NCBI GenBank assembly: GCA_030348875.1
Contig: JAUCEP010000002.1
Location: 1,009,001-1,073,000, forward strand
Length of the DNA: 64,000 bases
Direction: 5' to 3'
From: Ureibacillus composti
GTDB lineage: Bacteria; Bacillota; Bacilli; Bacillales_A; Planococcaceae
Numbering within the stretch: the stretch's first letter is position 1; each line of letters opens with the position of its first letter. Below, piece by piece: positions 48,301-57,021 of this stretch. The translations under genes and the position numbers were made by a program. Under the pieces are notes generated by a model. It was given only the letters and a program-made list of their open reading frames with translations, was not told the origin of the DNA and made no database searches.

Positions 48301-48753
48301 GATATTTCTGTATTAGATACACCAACGTTCTTCTATGGATTGAAACTCGGTGAAGAAATAGAAGTTGAAATTGAAAAAGGAAAAACCTTAATCATAAAAT
48401 TGATTGAAATTGGTGAGCCTCAGCACGATGGAACTCGAATTATTTACTTTGAGTTAAACGGTCAATCACGTGAATTAGTGATTCAAGATTTAACTGTTGA
48501 AGTCGATGGAACGATCGCACTAAAAGCTGACCCAAGTAATCCAAACCAAATTGGAGCAACGATGCCTGGTACTGTACTTAAAGTAGTTGTTTCAAAAGGT
48601 AGTTCAGTAAAACGTGGAGATCATCTTCTAATCACTGAAGCAATGAAAATGGAAACAACGGTACAAGCACCAAAAGATGGTGTTGTTAAAGAAGTTTATG
48701 CTTCTGCAGGAGACGCGATTTCGACAGGCGACCTTCTAATTGAAATTGAGTAA
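45319..48753 (+). CDS. pycA: Pyruvate carboxylase
   Basis: 1144-residue biotin enzyme making oxaloacetate. The biotin carboxylase domain (1-450) has the ATP-grasp loop GGGGRGMRLV and EVNPRIQVEHT. The carboxyltransferase TIM barrel (~530-800) has TFRDAHQSLLATR and metal ligands in HLHTHDTSGN. The allosteric/PC domain leads to a C-terminal biotinyl domain with the acceptor Lys in EAMKMET (~1110). Full length. Ends with a strong terminator. Confidence 0.97.
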   Translation: MGKINKILVANRGEIAIRIFRACNELNLKTVAIYSREDSGSYHRYKSDESYLVGKGKKPIDAYLDIEGIIEIAKHSNVDAIHPGYGFLSENVEFARRCEEEGIIFIGPTSTHLHMFGDKVKAREQAIQANIPVIPGSDGPVNSLEEVAAFGEQYGYPLMIKAALGGGGRGMRLVQTKEELASAYERAKSEAKAAFGSDEVYVEKAIIKPKHIEVQILGDDEGNIVHLYERDCSIQRRHQKVVEIAPSNSISQDLRNRICDAAVKLMKNVNYVNAGTVEFLVSGDEFYFIEVNPRIQVEHTITEMITGIDIVHAQIKIAEGQSLFSDYIGIPEQDKIPLFGYAIQSRVTTEDPTNNFMPDTGKLMVYRSSGGFGVRLDAGNGFQGAVVTPYYDSLLVKISTWGMTFREAAAKMDRNLREFRIRGVKTNIPFLDNVVLHEKFITGEFDTSFIDSTPELFEFSERKDRGTKLLNYIGNVTLNGFPGIEKKKKPILVQPNKPKITLATEVPNGTKQILDECGPEGLVEWIKQQNEVLLTDTTFRDAHQSLLATRVRSQDMFQIADYNARMLHNFFSFEMWGGATFDVSYRFLKEDPWARLETLRKQIPNVLFQMLFRGANAVGYQNYPDNLIREFIKESAGAGIDVFRIFDSLNWIKGMEVAIDEVRQSGKIAEATICYTGDILDDSRSKYSVQYYKDMAKALEETGAHILAIKDMAGLLKPEAAYRLVSELKEATNLPIHLHTHDTSGNGIYTYARAIEAGVDIIDTALGSMSGLTSQPSANSLYYAMKGNKRELRADIESLEQLSYYWDDVRKYYNDFESGMNSPHSEIYVHEMPGGQYSNLQQQAKAVGLGDRWDEVKKMYSRVNLLFGDIVKVTPSSKVVGDMALFMVQNDLNEENIYTRGTTIDFPDSVVEFFQGYLGQPHGGFPVELQKVILKDREAITIRPGELLEPVDFKELEQTIAQKFGRSATKQDVLAYALYPKVFEQYVSAVNQFGDISVLDTPTFFYGLKLGEEIEVEIEKGKTLIIKLIEIGEPQHDGTRIIYFELNGQSRELVIQDLTVEVDGTIALKADPSNPNQIGATMPGTVLKVVVSKGSSVKRGDHLLITEAMKMETTVQAPKDGVVKEVYASAGDAISTGDLLIEIE

Positions 48754-48770
48754 AATAATAATACGATAAT

Positions 48771-48805
48771 AAAAAGGGCTGTCCAGAAATGGATAGCCCT
48801 TTTTG
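48771..48805 (+). terminator. Terminator of pycA
   Basis: AAAAAGGGCTGTCC pairs with GGATAGCCCTTTTT. Confidence 0.88.
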
Positions 48806-48920
48806 ATACTTATAAATTCAATTGTTATTTTTACTCTTGCGCTTACTAGTGTTTGAAAAGGTATCGAATACAACATTTATGTACTTACTTTCATTTTCTT
48901 AAATTCTATGAATTAAAAAA

Positions 48921-48963
48921 TAGAAAAAAACTCAAAAGGGAGTAAACTTTCCTCTTCGAGTTT
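48921..48963 (-). terminator. Terminator of ctaA
   Basis: AAACTC (48928-48933) and GAGTTT (48958-48963), with an inner AGG/CCT pairing, then a T-run on the minus strand. Confidence 0.6.
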
Positions 48964-48982
48964 CTAAATAAATATTAATAGT

Positions 48983-49915
48983 TTAGTTACGATTCTTTTC
49001 ATTAAGATTACTACGGGCTATTAGGAGTATAAAGTAGCAGAACAAGCCAAATAATAATGAGATAAATAAGGAATGCATTAATGATACGATTAGGTTTAAT
49101 CTAGTAAAGATAATTAACATTCCTGCTGTTACTTGAAGTATAACGAGAATAAATGCCGTAATCCAACCCCAATAAAGTACTTGTTGATTTTTATAATTCT
49201 TGATGGCGTAAACAGTAATATATGTAATCCAAATAAATATTAATAAAACAGCTAGTCGATGTCCCATTTGAACCCATTCATACATATTGTTCGGTAAAGA
49301 GAATGGTTGATCATTTCGACATAAGGGCCAGTCTAAACAAACCAAACTAGAATCTGTATGTCGAACAAGTGCACCAGTATAAACAACAATATATGAATAA
49401 AGTGTGACACCAATTGTATGAAACTTTAATCTTTTATCAATAAAAACTTTATCAGCATCAAATTTCTTATCGACCTCGAATACAATCATTGATAATAGCA
49501 ATACGGCCGCGAAAGAAATTAATGAAATGCCGAAATGGAGAGCTAGGATGAAATCACCTTGTCCCCATAAAACTTGTGCTGCACCGATTAAAGCTTGTGC
49601 AACTAGGAAAAAGATTGCTAAGAACCCTAAAAACTTCACTTCTCGAACATGACCAAGAGAGCGCCAAGTCCAAATAACTAATGCTAAAACAAGTATTGAA
49701 ACAGTTCCCGTTACAAATCTATGGGAAAATTCAATTAATACTTCCGTTGTTATTTCCTTGGGTATGAGAGAACCATTACAATCTGGCCAGTTTCTTCCGC
49801 AACCTAAACCACTACCGGTTTTTGTAACAAGAGCTCCACCTAATAAAATTAACAACATACCGATTGTTGTAGCTACAGCAATCCATTTTAATAGTTTATT
49901 TTGTTTCTGTTGCAT
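48983..49915 (-). CDS. ctaA: Heme A synthase CtaA
   Basis: Converts heme O to heme A for the aa3/caa3 oxidases. 310 residues, eight helices in two halves. Heme-ligand His residues lie in EFSHRFVTG, LALHFGISL, QMGHRLAVL and SLMHSLFIS. The loop Cys pairs are CGRNWPDC and CLDWPLC. The ATG at 49915 (MQQKQNKLL) sits behind GTAGGTGG; an upstream in-frame ATG lacks a ribosome site. Divergent from the ctaB remnant. Its substrate heme O would come from CtaB, which is broken here. Confidence 0.93.
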   Translation of the reverse strand: MQQKQNKLLKWIAVATTIGMLLILLGGALVTKTGSGLGCGRNWPDCNGSLIPKEITTEVLIEFSHRFVTGTVSILVLALVIWTWRSLGHVREVKFLGFLAIFFLVAQALIGAAQVLWGQGDFILALHFGISLISFAAVLLLSMIVFEVDKKFDADKVFIDKRLKFHTIGVTLYSYIVVYTGALVRHTDSSLVCLDWPLCRNDQPFSLPNNMYEWVQMGHRLAVLLIFIWITYITVYAIKNYKNQQVLYWGWITAFILVILQVTAGMLIIFTRLNLIVSLMHSLFISLLFGLFCYFILLIARSNLNEKNRN

Positions 49916-50041
49916 TTTACTTGAGCCACCTACTTTGTCTATCAACATCGCTCTAAAAAGCGTCTCTGCTTCTAGATAATAGCGAATAATTCAATAAATG
50001 ACAACTTGAAAAGGATTTCAGTCCCAATACAACCTTACCAT

Positions 50042-50082
50042 TTCACAAATTGTTCATAAATTCGTACTTTATCTTTCACAAA
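50042..50082 (-). promoter_or_regulatory. Two ResD-like boxes upstream of ctaA
   Basis: On the strand of ctaA, TTTGTGAA occurs at 50042-50049 and 50075-50082, 33 bases apart (about three helical turns). ResD of B. subtilis recognises TTTGTGAAT-like sites and activates ctaA. The rest of the 337-base gap holds inverted ATTGTTGTT/AACAACAAT and AACATTTACT/AGTAAATGTT motifs. Confidence 0.45.
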
Positions 50083-50252
50083 TGTAATACTAAAATACAT
50101 TACTATATAATTGTTGTTTATTGGAAATATTGCAAACATTTACTTTTTTATTAAACTTAATCGAAATTTCACTTAATGTCTAGAAATCAACAACAATTTT
50201 CGATATAGTAAATGTTAGCGGAATAGCTTACAAAAGTGAAAGGAGGTTAATA

Positions 50253-51140
50253 TTGTCAAATAGTCCAATGCTTGTGCCTGCTAGAGAAAATAATCCTAAA
50301 ACGATTACAGTACTAAAAGATTTTCTTGCACTTATAAAAATTGGAATTGTAACTTCGATTTAGTGACAATTTTCATGGGTATGTGGTTAGCTTTTCAAAT
50401 TACGAATCAAAGCCTTTATAACATCTAGATTTACTGATATGTACGTTGCTCATTGCAGCATGATTATTGATTGATCTGAGCATGAATAACTACATTAATT
50501 TGTTAATGAAAAGACCGAAGTCAAGACCTATAGAAACTAGCAAATTAAAGCAAAGACACGTATTGGCAATATCTCTTTCATTTAATTGTAGGTGAAATTT
50601 TGTTATTTATAGTAGCACTTGCTGCTGGCATGTGGGGACTTGTTGGAATTATAGCGTATATTGTTCTATATTCTATGTGGTCTAAAAGGAAGTTTGTGGG
50701 TAACACTAAAAGGAGAGTATTTCTGAGGTGATTCACCATTAAATGGTTGAAATGCGTAGAGTATTCTCTTGGATTAGCTGCAATTGTACTATTAATAAAG
50801 TTAAGTTGGCAACCACATCATTTTTATGGCTTGCCGTGCAACGAACTTATTGAATAACGCGCAGCAAAAATGCCAATGTTACTGGTATTAAAAGGATTTA
50901 AAAGAACGTAATTCCATGGTGTTATGGAGTTTGCCCTTGTTTCCTTTACCACTCCTTTTGGCCAAGTTAGGTATTGGCTTTATAATTTTAGTAACACTAT
51001 TGAATGTAGAGGCGTTAATCTTGGCTATTAATGACTTTACACAAAAGATTATCTGAAATGGACAAAAAAATGTTCAATTATTCACAAGACCTATTTTGTA
51101 TCCATGATCATCTTTGCCGTTTTTGTTTAACTTCAATAGT
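50253..51140 (+). pseudogene. ctaB: Decayed protoheme IX farnesyltransferase (heme O synthase) ctaB
   Basis: A perfect GGAGG site and TTG start open a CtaB-like frame (KDFLALIKIGIVTSI) that stops after 36 codons. A one-base shift restores LVTIFMGMWLAFQIT until another stop. Further fragments in changing frames align in order to CtaB: LLMKRPKSRPIET (50500), LAAGMWGLVGIIAYIVLYSM (50618), AAKMPMLLVLKGFKRT (50864) and PLPLLLAKLGIGFIILVTLL (50944). Key Asp-rich motifs (NxxxDxxxD) are destroyed. Many stops and shifts mean that this is old decay and not a sequencing error. Heme O must be made by another enzyme, if at all. Confidence 0.92.
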
Positions 51141-51275
51141 AGGGTATAAAACTTGTTAAGTCGGAAGGCACAATAGTTTATGGGATTCTTTCTTAATATA
51201 GAATTCAAATATAACGCAAAACCAAGTCCAAGTTACACATGAAATACAAAAAAGAAAGAGGGGTTTAATTAAGCT

Positions 51276-52346
51276 ATGATGAAAGGGCTTAAAAAATGGC
51301 GTCTTTTCTCGCTATTAGCAGTGATGACTGTTTTTCTTTCAGCTTGTGGCGAAAATTATATTTCAACACTTAAACCAGCTGGTGCAGTTGGAAAACAACA
51401 GTTGAACTTACTAATATTCTCTACTTCAATTATGGCATTAGTAGTAGTAGTAGTTTCAGTTCTATATTTACTTGCATTTGTGAAGTTCCGTCGTAAAAAA
51501 CAAGATGAGAACTATATTCCAAAACAAGTAGAAGGAAGCCATACACTTGAAGTTATTTGGACAGTAATTCCGATTATTTTACTTTTAATTTTATCTGTGC
51601 CAACGCTTGTAACTACTTATAAATTAGGTGACGTTGCTGCAATGGAACATGTAGACGAAGATGGTAACAAAACAGCATTAACAGTTAATGTTACTGCAAA
51701 GTTATACTGGTGGGAATTTGAATATCCAGAACAAGGGATCGTAACTGCTCAAGAACTTGTTGTTCCTACTGATGAAAAGGTTTACTTTAACTTGAAAGCT
51801 GCTGATGTTAAGCACTCATTCTGGATTCCATCAATCGGTGGTAAAATGGATACTAACGTTGAAAACGTTAACAAATTCTATTTAGAATTCGATGAAGAAT
51901 CTCAAGGCCTAAAAGATGGTGTTTTCTACGGTAAGTGTGCTGAGTTATGTGGTCCATCTCACGCTTTAATGGACTTTAAGGTTAAAACTTTAGATCGCGA
52001 TGCATTTGATACATGGGTTGCTGCAATGCAAGCAACTGAAGGTCAAACTGCTTCAAAAGATTCAACAGATTTAGGTGAAGCAACATTTGCTGCAAATTGT
52101 TTAGGATGTCACGCAGTTTCTGGTGCTGGTGCTAGTGGTGCGATGGGTCCAAACTTAACTGCGTTTGGTGATCGTAATCGCGTTGCAGGTGTATTAGAAC
52201 ATTCTAAAGATAGCGTAGAAACTTGGGTAAAAAATCCTGAAAGCATTAAACCAGGTAACTTAATGACTGGTGCTTATGGAGAATTATCTGACGAAGAAGT
52301 TAGCGCAGTTGCTGACTATATTATGAGTTTATCTGTAGAAGATTAA
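51276..52346 (+). CDS. ctaC: Cytochrome caa3 oxidase subunit II CtaC with fused cytochrome c
   Basis: 356 residues. Lipoprotein signal (LSAC), two helices, then the CuA cupredoxin domain with His in KHSFWIPS and the site CAELCGPSHALM (Cys-x3-Cys-x3-His-x2-Met). A C-terminal cytochrome c domain has CLGCH (~282-286) and a distal Met in NLMTGAYG. The fused heme marks a caa3-type oxidase that takes electrons from cytochrome c. First intact gene of ctaCDEF; AAAGAGGGG precedes the ATG. Confidence 0.95.
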   Translation: MMKGLKKWRLFSLLAVMTVFLSACGENYISTLKPAGAVGKQQLNLLIFSTSIMALVVVVVSVLYLLAFVKFRRKKQDENYIPKQVEGSHTLEVIWTVIPIILLLILSVPTLVTTYKLGDVAAMEHVDEDGNKTALTVNVTAKLYWWEFEYPEQGIVTAQELVVPTDEKVYFNLKAADVKHSFWIPSIGGKMDTNVENVNKFYLEFDEESQGLKDGVFYGKCAELCGPSHALMDFKVKTLDRDAFDTWVAAMQATEGQTASKDSTDLGEATFAANCLGCHAVSGAGASGAMGPNLTAFGDRNRVAGVLEHSKDSVETWVKNPESIKPGNLMTGAYGELSDEEVSAVADYIMSLSVED

Positions 52347-52388
52347 TTTTGAACTAACTAGATAGAATCTTTGAGGGAGGTTAAAGTT

Positions 52389-54281
52389 GTGAGCTCTGTC
52401 GCAGTCTCTAATAAAAAGGGCTTTGGAGCAGTATTTTGGGACTATTTAACAACTGTAGACCATAAGAAACTAGGCGTGATGTATTTATTAGCTGGAACAT
52501 TGTTCTTTGCTATTGCTGGTTTCGAAGCGCTTTTAATGCGTATTCAGTTGATGGTTCCAAACAACGATTTTGTTTCAGCTGGTCTTTTTAATCAATTATT
52601 AACAATGCATGGTACTACAATGCTATTCTTAGCTGCTACACCATTGCTATTTGGATTTATGAACGCTGTTGTACCTTTACAAATTGGTGCACGTGACGTT
52701 GCGTTTCCATTCTTAAACTCATTAGGATTTTGGTTATTCTTCCTAGGAGCTGTATTTTTACATTTATCATTCTTCTTAGGTGGAGCTCCTGATGCTGGAT
52801 GGACTTCTTATGCATCATTATCTTTATATTCACCTGGACATGGGATTGATTTCTATGTATTAGGGTTACAAATTTCTGGTGCGGGTACGTTAATTTCTGG
52901 TATTAACTTCATTGTTACAATTATTACAATGCGTGCACCTGGTATGACGTACATGCGTATGCCATTGTTTACTTGGACTACTTTAATTACAAGTGCATTA
53001 ATTATGTTCGCATTCCCTCCACTTACAGTAGGTTTATTCTTTATGTTAGTGGACCGTATGTTCGAAGCAAACTTCTTCGATCATACAATGGGTGGTAATA
53101 CAATTATTTGGGAGCATTTATTCTGGATTTTTGGTCACCCTGAAGTATATATCTTAGTATTACCGGCATTCGGTTTATTCTCTGAAATTATTCCGGTATT
53201 TGCACGTAAGCGTTTATTTGGATATTCTTCAATGGTATTCGCTACAATCTTAATTGGATTCTTAGGATTCATGGTTTGGGCTCACCACATGTTTACAACA
53301 GGTCTTGGGCCAACTGCTAACGCAATTTTCGCTGTAGCAACAATGGCAATTGCTGTTCCGACTGGTATGAAAGTATTTAACTGGATTCTAACTATTTGGG
53401 GCGGTTCAATTAAAGTTACTGTTCCAATGTTATGGGCTTTAGGATTCATTCCATCATTCGTAGCTGGTGGGGTAACAGGGGTTATGCAGGCAACTGCACC
53501 ATTAGATTACCAATTACATGATTCTTATTTCATCGTAGCTCACTTCCACTACGTAATCGTTGGTGGGATTGTAACAGCTATTTTTGGTTCAATGCACTTT
53601 TATTGGCCAATTATGTTTAACCGTGCATTAGGTGAAAAATTGGGAGTATTGACTTTCTGGACATTCTTTATTGGATTCCATTTAACATTCTTCCTACAAC
53701 ATTTCTTAGGTTTAATGGGTATGCCACGTCGTGTGTTCACGTACCAAGCAGATCAAGGTTGGGATTTATTCAACTTTATTTCATCAATCGGTGCAATTTT
53801 GATGGCAATCGGTGTTATTTTATTAGTACTTAACATTTTAATTTCAATTAAATCTAAACCATTAAATTGTCGTGACTACTGGGGAGATGGACGTTCACTT
53901 GAGTGGGCTATTAAAACTCCAGTTCCATTCTATAACTTTAAACAAACTCCACTTATTCGTGGATATGATCCATACTGGCTTGAAAAACATGAAGGTAACA
54001 AAGAAGGTATGACATATGCAGAGCCTTTAAGTGATATTCATATGCCTAATAATTCTATTTTACCTTTAATTATGTCTATCGGTATGTTTATCGCAGCATT
54101 CGGTGCTCTTTACCATCCAGATGGAGTATCATGGTCAATTCCGGTAATCATTATCGGATTAGGTATTACAGTAGCTTCAATGATTACTCGTTCTGTAAAA
54201 GACGATCTTGGTTTCCATGTTCATGTTGAAGAAGTTATTGCAACAGAAGAACAACTTTATGGAAAAGGGGGTAACAAATAA
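52389..54281 (+). CDS. ctaD: Cytochrome caa3 oxidase subunit I CtaD
   Basis: 630-residue heme-copper oxidase core. Heme a His in TMHGTTMLF, CuB/cross-link HPEVYILVLP, HHMF, and the heme pair HFHYVIVGG are all present. It has twelve helices plus a C-terminal extension typical of caa3 enzymes. The GTG at 52389 (MSSVAVSNKKG) follows GGGAGG by eight bases, so upstream codons are not used. It reduces O2 and pumps protons. The last base of its stop codon is the first of the ctaE ATG. Confidence 0.95.
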   Translation: MSSVAVSNKKGFGAVFWDYLTTVDHKKLGVMYLLAGTLFFAIAGFEALLMRIQLMVPNNDFVSAGLFNQLLTMHGTTMLFLAATPLLFGFMNAVVPLQIGARDVAFPFLNSLGFWLFFLGAVFLHLSFFLGGAPDAGWTSYASLSLYSPGHGIDFYVLGLQISGAGTLISGINFIVTIITMRAPGMTYMRMPLFTWTTLITSALIMFAFPPLTVGLFFMLVDRMFEANFFDHTMGGNTIIWEHLFWIFGHPEVYILVLPAFGLFSEIIPVFARKRLFGYSSMVFATILIGFLGFMVWAHHMFTTGLGPTANAIFAVATMAIAVPTGMKVFNWILTIWGGSIKVTVPMLWALGFIPSFVAGGVTGVMQATAPLDYQLHDSYFIVAHFHYVIVGGIVTAIFGSMHFYWPIMFNRALGEKLGVLTFWTFFIGFHLTFFLQHFLGLMGMPRRVFTYQADQGWDLFNFISSIGAILMAIGVILLVLNILISIKSKPLNCRDYWGDGRSLEWAIKTPVPFYNFKQTPLIRGYDPYWLEKHEGNKEGMTYAEPLSDIHMPNNSILPLIMSIGMFIAAFGALYHPDGVSWSIPVIIIGLGITVASMITRSVKDDLGFHVHVEEVIATEEQLYGKGGNK

Positions 54282-54904
54282 TGGAAGAGACAAAATTCAC
54301 CCCTCAAACTTGGCCTGACCGAGCAGAACAAGCTACACAGGAAGGAAAAAACAAGTTAGTTGGTATTTGGATTTTTATCTGTAGTGATATTACACTATTT
54401 GCCAGTGTATTTGCTACTTACCTTTCATTAAGAAACAAAGGTCCTGCTGGAATGGAGTTCACAACTCAAAATTTATTTGAACTTCCACTTGCCTTTGTTA
54501 TGACGATGTTACTCTTAACATCTTCATTAACATCTGTTTACGCTATGTATCATATGAAAAACCATAATTTCAAGGGTGTACAACTTTGGATGTCGATTAC
54601 TGTTCTTTTAGGACTTGGATTCTTAGCACTTGAAATTTATGAGTTCAATCACTATGTACACATTGGATTTGGTTATACTCAATCCGCGTTCTCCTCTGCC
54701 TTCTTTACACTAGTTGGAACACACGGATTACACGTTGTGATTGGTTTAGTGTGGATTATTTGTTTAATTGTAAGAAACGCTAAACGAGGTTTAAACTTAT
54801 ATAATGCTCCAAAATATTATGCTGCATCTATTTTCTGGCATTTTATTGATGTTGTTTGGGTATTCATCTTTACTGTTGTATACTTGATGGGGGTGTTAGG
54901 ATAA
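54281..54904 (+). CDS. ctaE: Cytochrome caa3 oxidase subunit III CtaE
   Basis: 207 residues and five helices with the COX3 hallmarks KNKLVGIWIFICSDITLFASVFATYLSLR and GTHGLHVVIGLVWI, ending HFIDVVWVFIFTVVYLMG. Stabilises subunit I. Overlaps ctaD by one base and precedes ctaF by one base. Confidence 0.95.
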   Translation: MEETKFTPQTWPDRAEQATQEGKNKLVGIWIFICSDITLFASVFATYLSLRNKGPAGMEFTTQNLFELPLAFVMTMLLLTSSLTSVYAMYHMKNHNFKGVQLWMSITVLLGLGFLALEIYEFNHYVHIGFGYTQSAFSSAFFTLVGTHGLHVVIGLVWIICLIVRNAKRGLNLYNAPKYYAASIFWHFIDVVWVFIFTVVYLMGVLG

Positions 54905-54905
54905 T

Positions 54906-55247
54906 ATGGCACATAATACACACGTTCAAATTAAGACGAAAGCTGAATTTGAATATGAGCGTCATCACAATGCAGTGCATATGCGTAAACAAGTTGTAAA
55001 CTTTGCGATTATGATTTTCTTAACATTTGTCGCATTTGCATCAGTTGCTGCTGGTTTCTCAAAATACTTTGTTGTACCTGTTATTTTACTTCTAGCTGCT
55101 GTTCAAGTCGTATTACAACTTTATTCATTCATGCATATGGATGACAAAAAAACTCATCATATGGGAATAATTCAAACTTTTGTTTGGAGTGGTGTGTTAA
55201 TCATCTTCCCAATTTTTGTTACTTTCTTAACTATTATTTGGTGGTAA
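54906..55247 (+). CDS. ctaF: Cytochrome caa3 oxidase subunit IV CtaF
   Basis: 113 residues with a charged N-terminus and three helices (NFAIMIFLTFVAFASVAAGF; VPVILLLAAVQVVLQLYSFMHM; TFVWSGVLIIFPIFVTFLTI). Small subunit of the Bacillus-type caa3 oxidase. Last of ctaCDEF before a terminator. Confidence 0.92.
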   Translation: MAHNTHVQIKTKAEFEYERHHNAVHMRKQVVNFAIMIFLTFVAFASVAAGFSKYFVVPVILLLAAVQVVLQLYSFMHMDDKKTHHMGIIQTFVWSGVLIIFPIFVTFLTIIWW

Positions 55248-55260
55248 GGATCGTTAACAT

Positions 55261-55294
55261 GAGCTCGACTAAAATTAGTCGGGCTCTTTTTTAT
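55261..55294 (+). terminator. Terminator of ctaCDEF
   Basis: GAGCTCGACTA pairs with TAGTCGGGCTC (one mismatch), followed by TTTTTT. Confidence 0.85.
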
Positions 55295-55371
55295 GTATAA
55301 ATTATCTTATTTAATTTGTCTGATTGTGGAATAATACTTATAATTGTCAAAGTTCGTTCATTGATGTTACG

Positions 55372-55386
55372 ATGTAAGCGTTCTAT
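55372..55386. promoter_or_regulatory. cre-like site upstream of ctaG
   Basis: ATGTAAGCGTTCTAT fits the CcpA consensus at all but one position; it lies about 40 bases before the ctaG start. Confidence 0.4.
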
Positions 55387-55423
55387 AATATTACTATTGA
55401 AGGATTAAAGGAGCGAAAAGCAA

Positions 55424-56347
55424 ATGCCCTTAAGTATATTTGGTTTTCAAGCGTTATGGAGCCCTTATTTAATTGGGGTCATCATATTCCTAACTGTTGT
55501 ATATTTTTTGGTAACGGTTGTTTGGAGAAAAGATTTTAAAGTAAGTGAACCTTTAAAAAGAAGTGAGGCAATATATTTTGTTATAGCCATGATCTTACTT
55601 TATATCGTAAAAGGTTCTCCTATTGATTTACTGTCTCATATTATGTTCACATATCATATGGTTCAGATGGCTCTCCTACTTTTATTAATTCCGATGTTAA
55701 TTATAAAAGGGATCCCATGGTGGATTTGGAAAATAGTTGTGGATGTACCAGTAGTAAAGGGAATAATTAAAATCTTTGCGCAACCAGTAGTGGCATTATT
55801 TGTATTTGCCCTGATGTTCTCGGTTTACCATATTCCTCTAGTTTTCGATACAATTAAACTCGATGAGACGTTTCATGGTATTTTTACATTTTTCTTATTT
55901 TTATCTGCATTCTTCATGAATTGGCCTCTAATCAACAACGTAGAAGGTCAATACAAAATGAAAAGCTTGTATAAAATCGGCTATATTATCGCAAACGCAG
56001 TTTTAATTACGCCAGCTTGTGCACTCATTATCTTTGCGCCAGATGCAATGTATGCGACTTATACTGACGGGGAAACTTGGTTAAAAGCAATGGAGCTTTG
56101 TGTACCAGCTTCAACATTATCTGGATTGACATTATCTGGCCCTGAATTGTTTAATAATATGAGCCCAGTTGGTGATCAGCAATTAGGCGGGGTTCTTATG
56201 AAAATTCTTCAAGAAATCATCTTTGCGGTTGTTTTATTTAGAGTGTTCCGTGTTTGGTGGAGAGAAGAACGTAAGAATGACGATGAAATTACAGAAAAAG
56301 CATTACGGGATTTCCAAGCTTCCAAAAATCAAACTCAACAATTCTAA
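55424..56347 (+). CDS. ctaG: Cytochrome oxidase assembly protein CtaG
   Basis: 307-residue membrane protein of the Caa3_CtaG family, about seven helices. Conserved His/Met-rich segments (LSHIMFTYHMVQMALLLLLIPMLIIKGIPWW; FSVYHIPLVFD) may bind copper. Needed for active caa3 oxidase in B. subtilis. GGAG precedes the ATG. Separated from ctaF by a terminator, so it has its own promoter. Confidence 0.92.
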   Translation: MPLSIFGFQALWSPYLIGVIIFLTVVYFLVTVVWRKDFKVSEPLKRSEAIYFVIAMILLYIVKGSPIDLLSHIMFTYHMVQMALLLLLIPMLIIKGIPWWIWKIVVDVPVVKGIIKIFAQPVVALFVFALMFSVYHIPLVFDTIKLDETFHGIFTFFLFLSAFFMNWPLINNVEGQYKMKSLYKIGYIIANAVLITPACALIIFAPDAMYATYTDGETWLKAMELCVPASTLSGLTLSGPELFNNMSPVGDQQLGGVLMKILQEIIFAVVLFRVFRVWWREERKNDDEITEKALRDFQASKNQTQQF

Positions 56348-56428
56348 ACTTGTGTTCGGTCCCAAAATACTTGGGCCGAATACATCTAATTTGGAAAATA
56401 CATAAAAATGATAGGGAGAATGTTTCTT

Positions 56429-56890
56429 ATGGGTTTACCTATTCTACCAACAATTAGTACTTTCTTTATTGTGCTTAGTGCAATTTTAGTTGCGATTGGC
56501 TGGGTACAAATTTTCAAGGGAAAAGTTGAAGCACATAAAAAAGTTATGCTTGCTGCTGGAATTTCAGCATTAATATTCTTTATTATTTATGCTTCAAGAA
56601 CGATTTTTATTGGTAATACATCTTTTGGCGGGCCAGAAGAAATAAAAATTTATTATACTTTCTTCTTAGTATTCCACATAATTTTAGCAACAGTTGGAGC
56701 AGTATTTGGAATTGTAAGTATTGTAACTGGTCTTAAAACAAAATACACACTACACAGAAAAATTGGACCAATTACAAGTATTATTTGGTTCTTTGTTGCA
56801 ATAACAGGTGTTATGGTTTACTTATTACTTTACGTAATCTATAAGGGCGGCGAAACAACGTCTGTTATAAAAGCAATATTAGGAATATAA
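56429..56890 (+). CDS. DUF420 membrane protein (YozB-like)
   Basis: 153 residues, four to five helices, with His residues at helix ends (KGKVEAHKKVMLAAG; FLVFHIILATVGAVFG; YTLHRKIGPIT) that resemble a heme- or copper-binding arrangement. DUF420 genes are frequent neighbours of cta clusters, and B. subtilis YozB is a relative. The ATG at 56429 lies behind GGGAG; earlier in-frame ATGs overlap the ribosome site. A role in oxidase assembly is inferred from place only. Confidence 0.82.
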   Translation: MGLPILPTISTFFIVLSAILVAIGWVQIFKGKVEAHKKVMLAAGISALIFFIIYASRTIFIGNTSFGGPEEIKIYYTFFLVFHIILATVGAVFGIVSIVTGLKTKYTLHRKIGPITSIIWFFVAITGVMVYLLLYVIYKGGETTSVIKAILGI

Positions 56891-56892
56891 TA

Positions 56893-56947
56893 CAAAAAAA
56901 ACTGTATGATGAAATGTGGAACAACATTCATCATACAGTTTTTTATA
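56893..56947. terminator. Terminator after the DUF420 gene
   Basis: AAACTGTATGATGAA pairs with TTCATCATACAGTTT around a 13-base loop; A and T runs on both sides. Confidence 0.88.
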
Positions 56948-56962
56948 TTTAAACATATGAAT

Positions 56963-56994
56963 ATAAAAAACTACCCAAAAGTGTTTGAGTAGTT
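56963..56994 (-). terminator. Terminator of the YugN-like gene
   Basis: AACTAC and GTAGTT arms with a T-run on the minus strand. Confidence 0.55.
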
Positions 56995-57021
56995 ATTAAT
57001 CAGTTAGACAGAGTAATAGAA

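Noticed and set aside
50253-51140. ctaB disruption as a sequencing error
   Set aside because: There are many independent stops, frameshifts and lost motifs along ~890 bases, whereas neighbouring genes are perfect.
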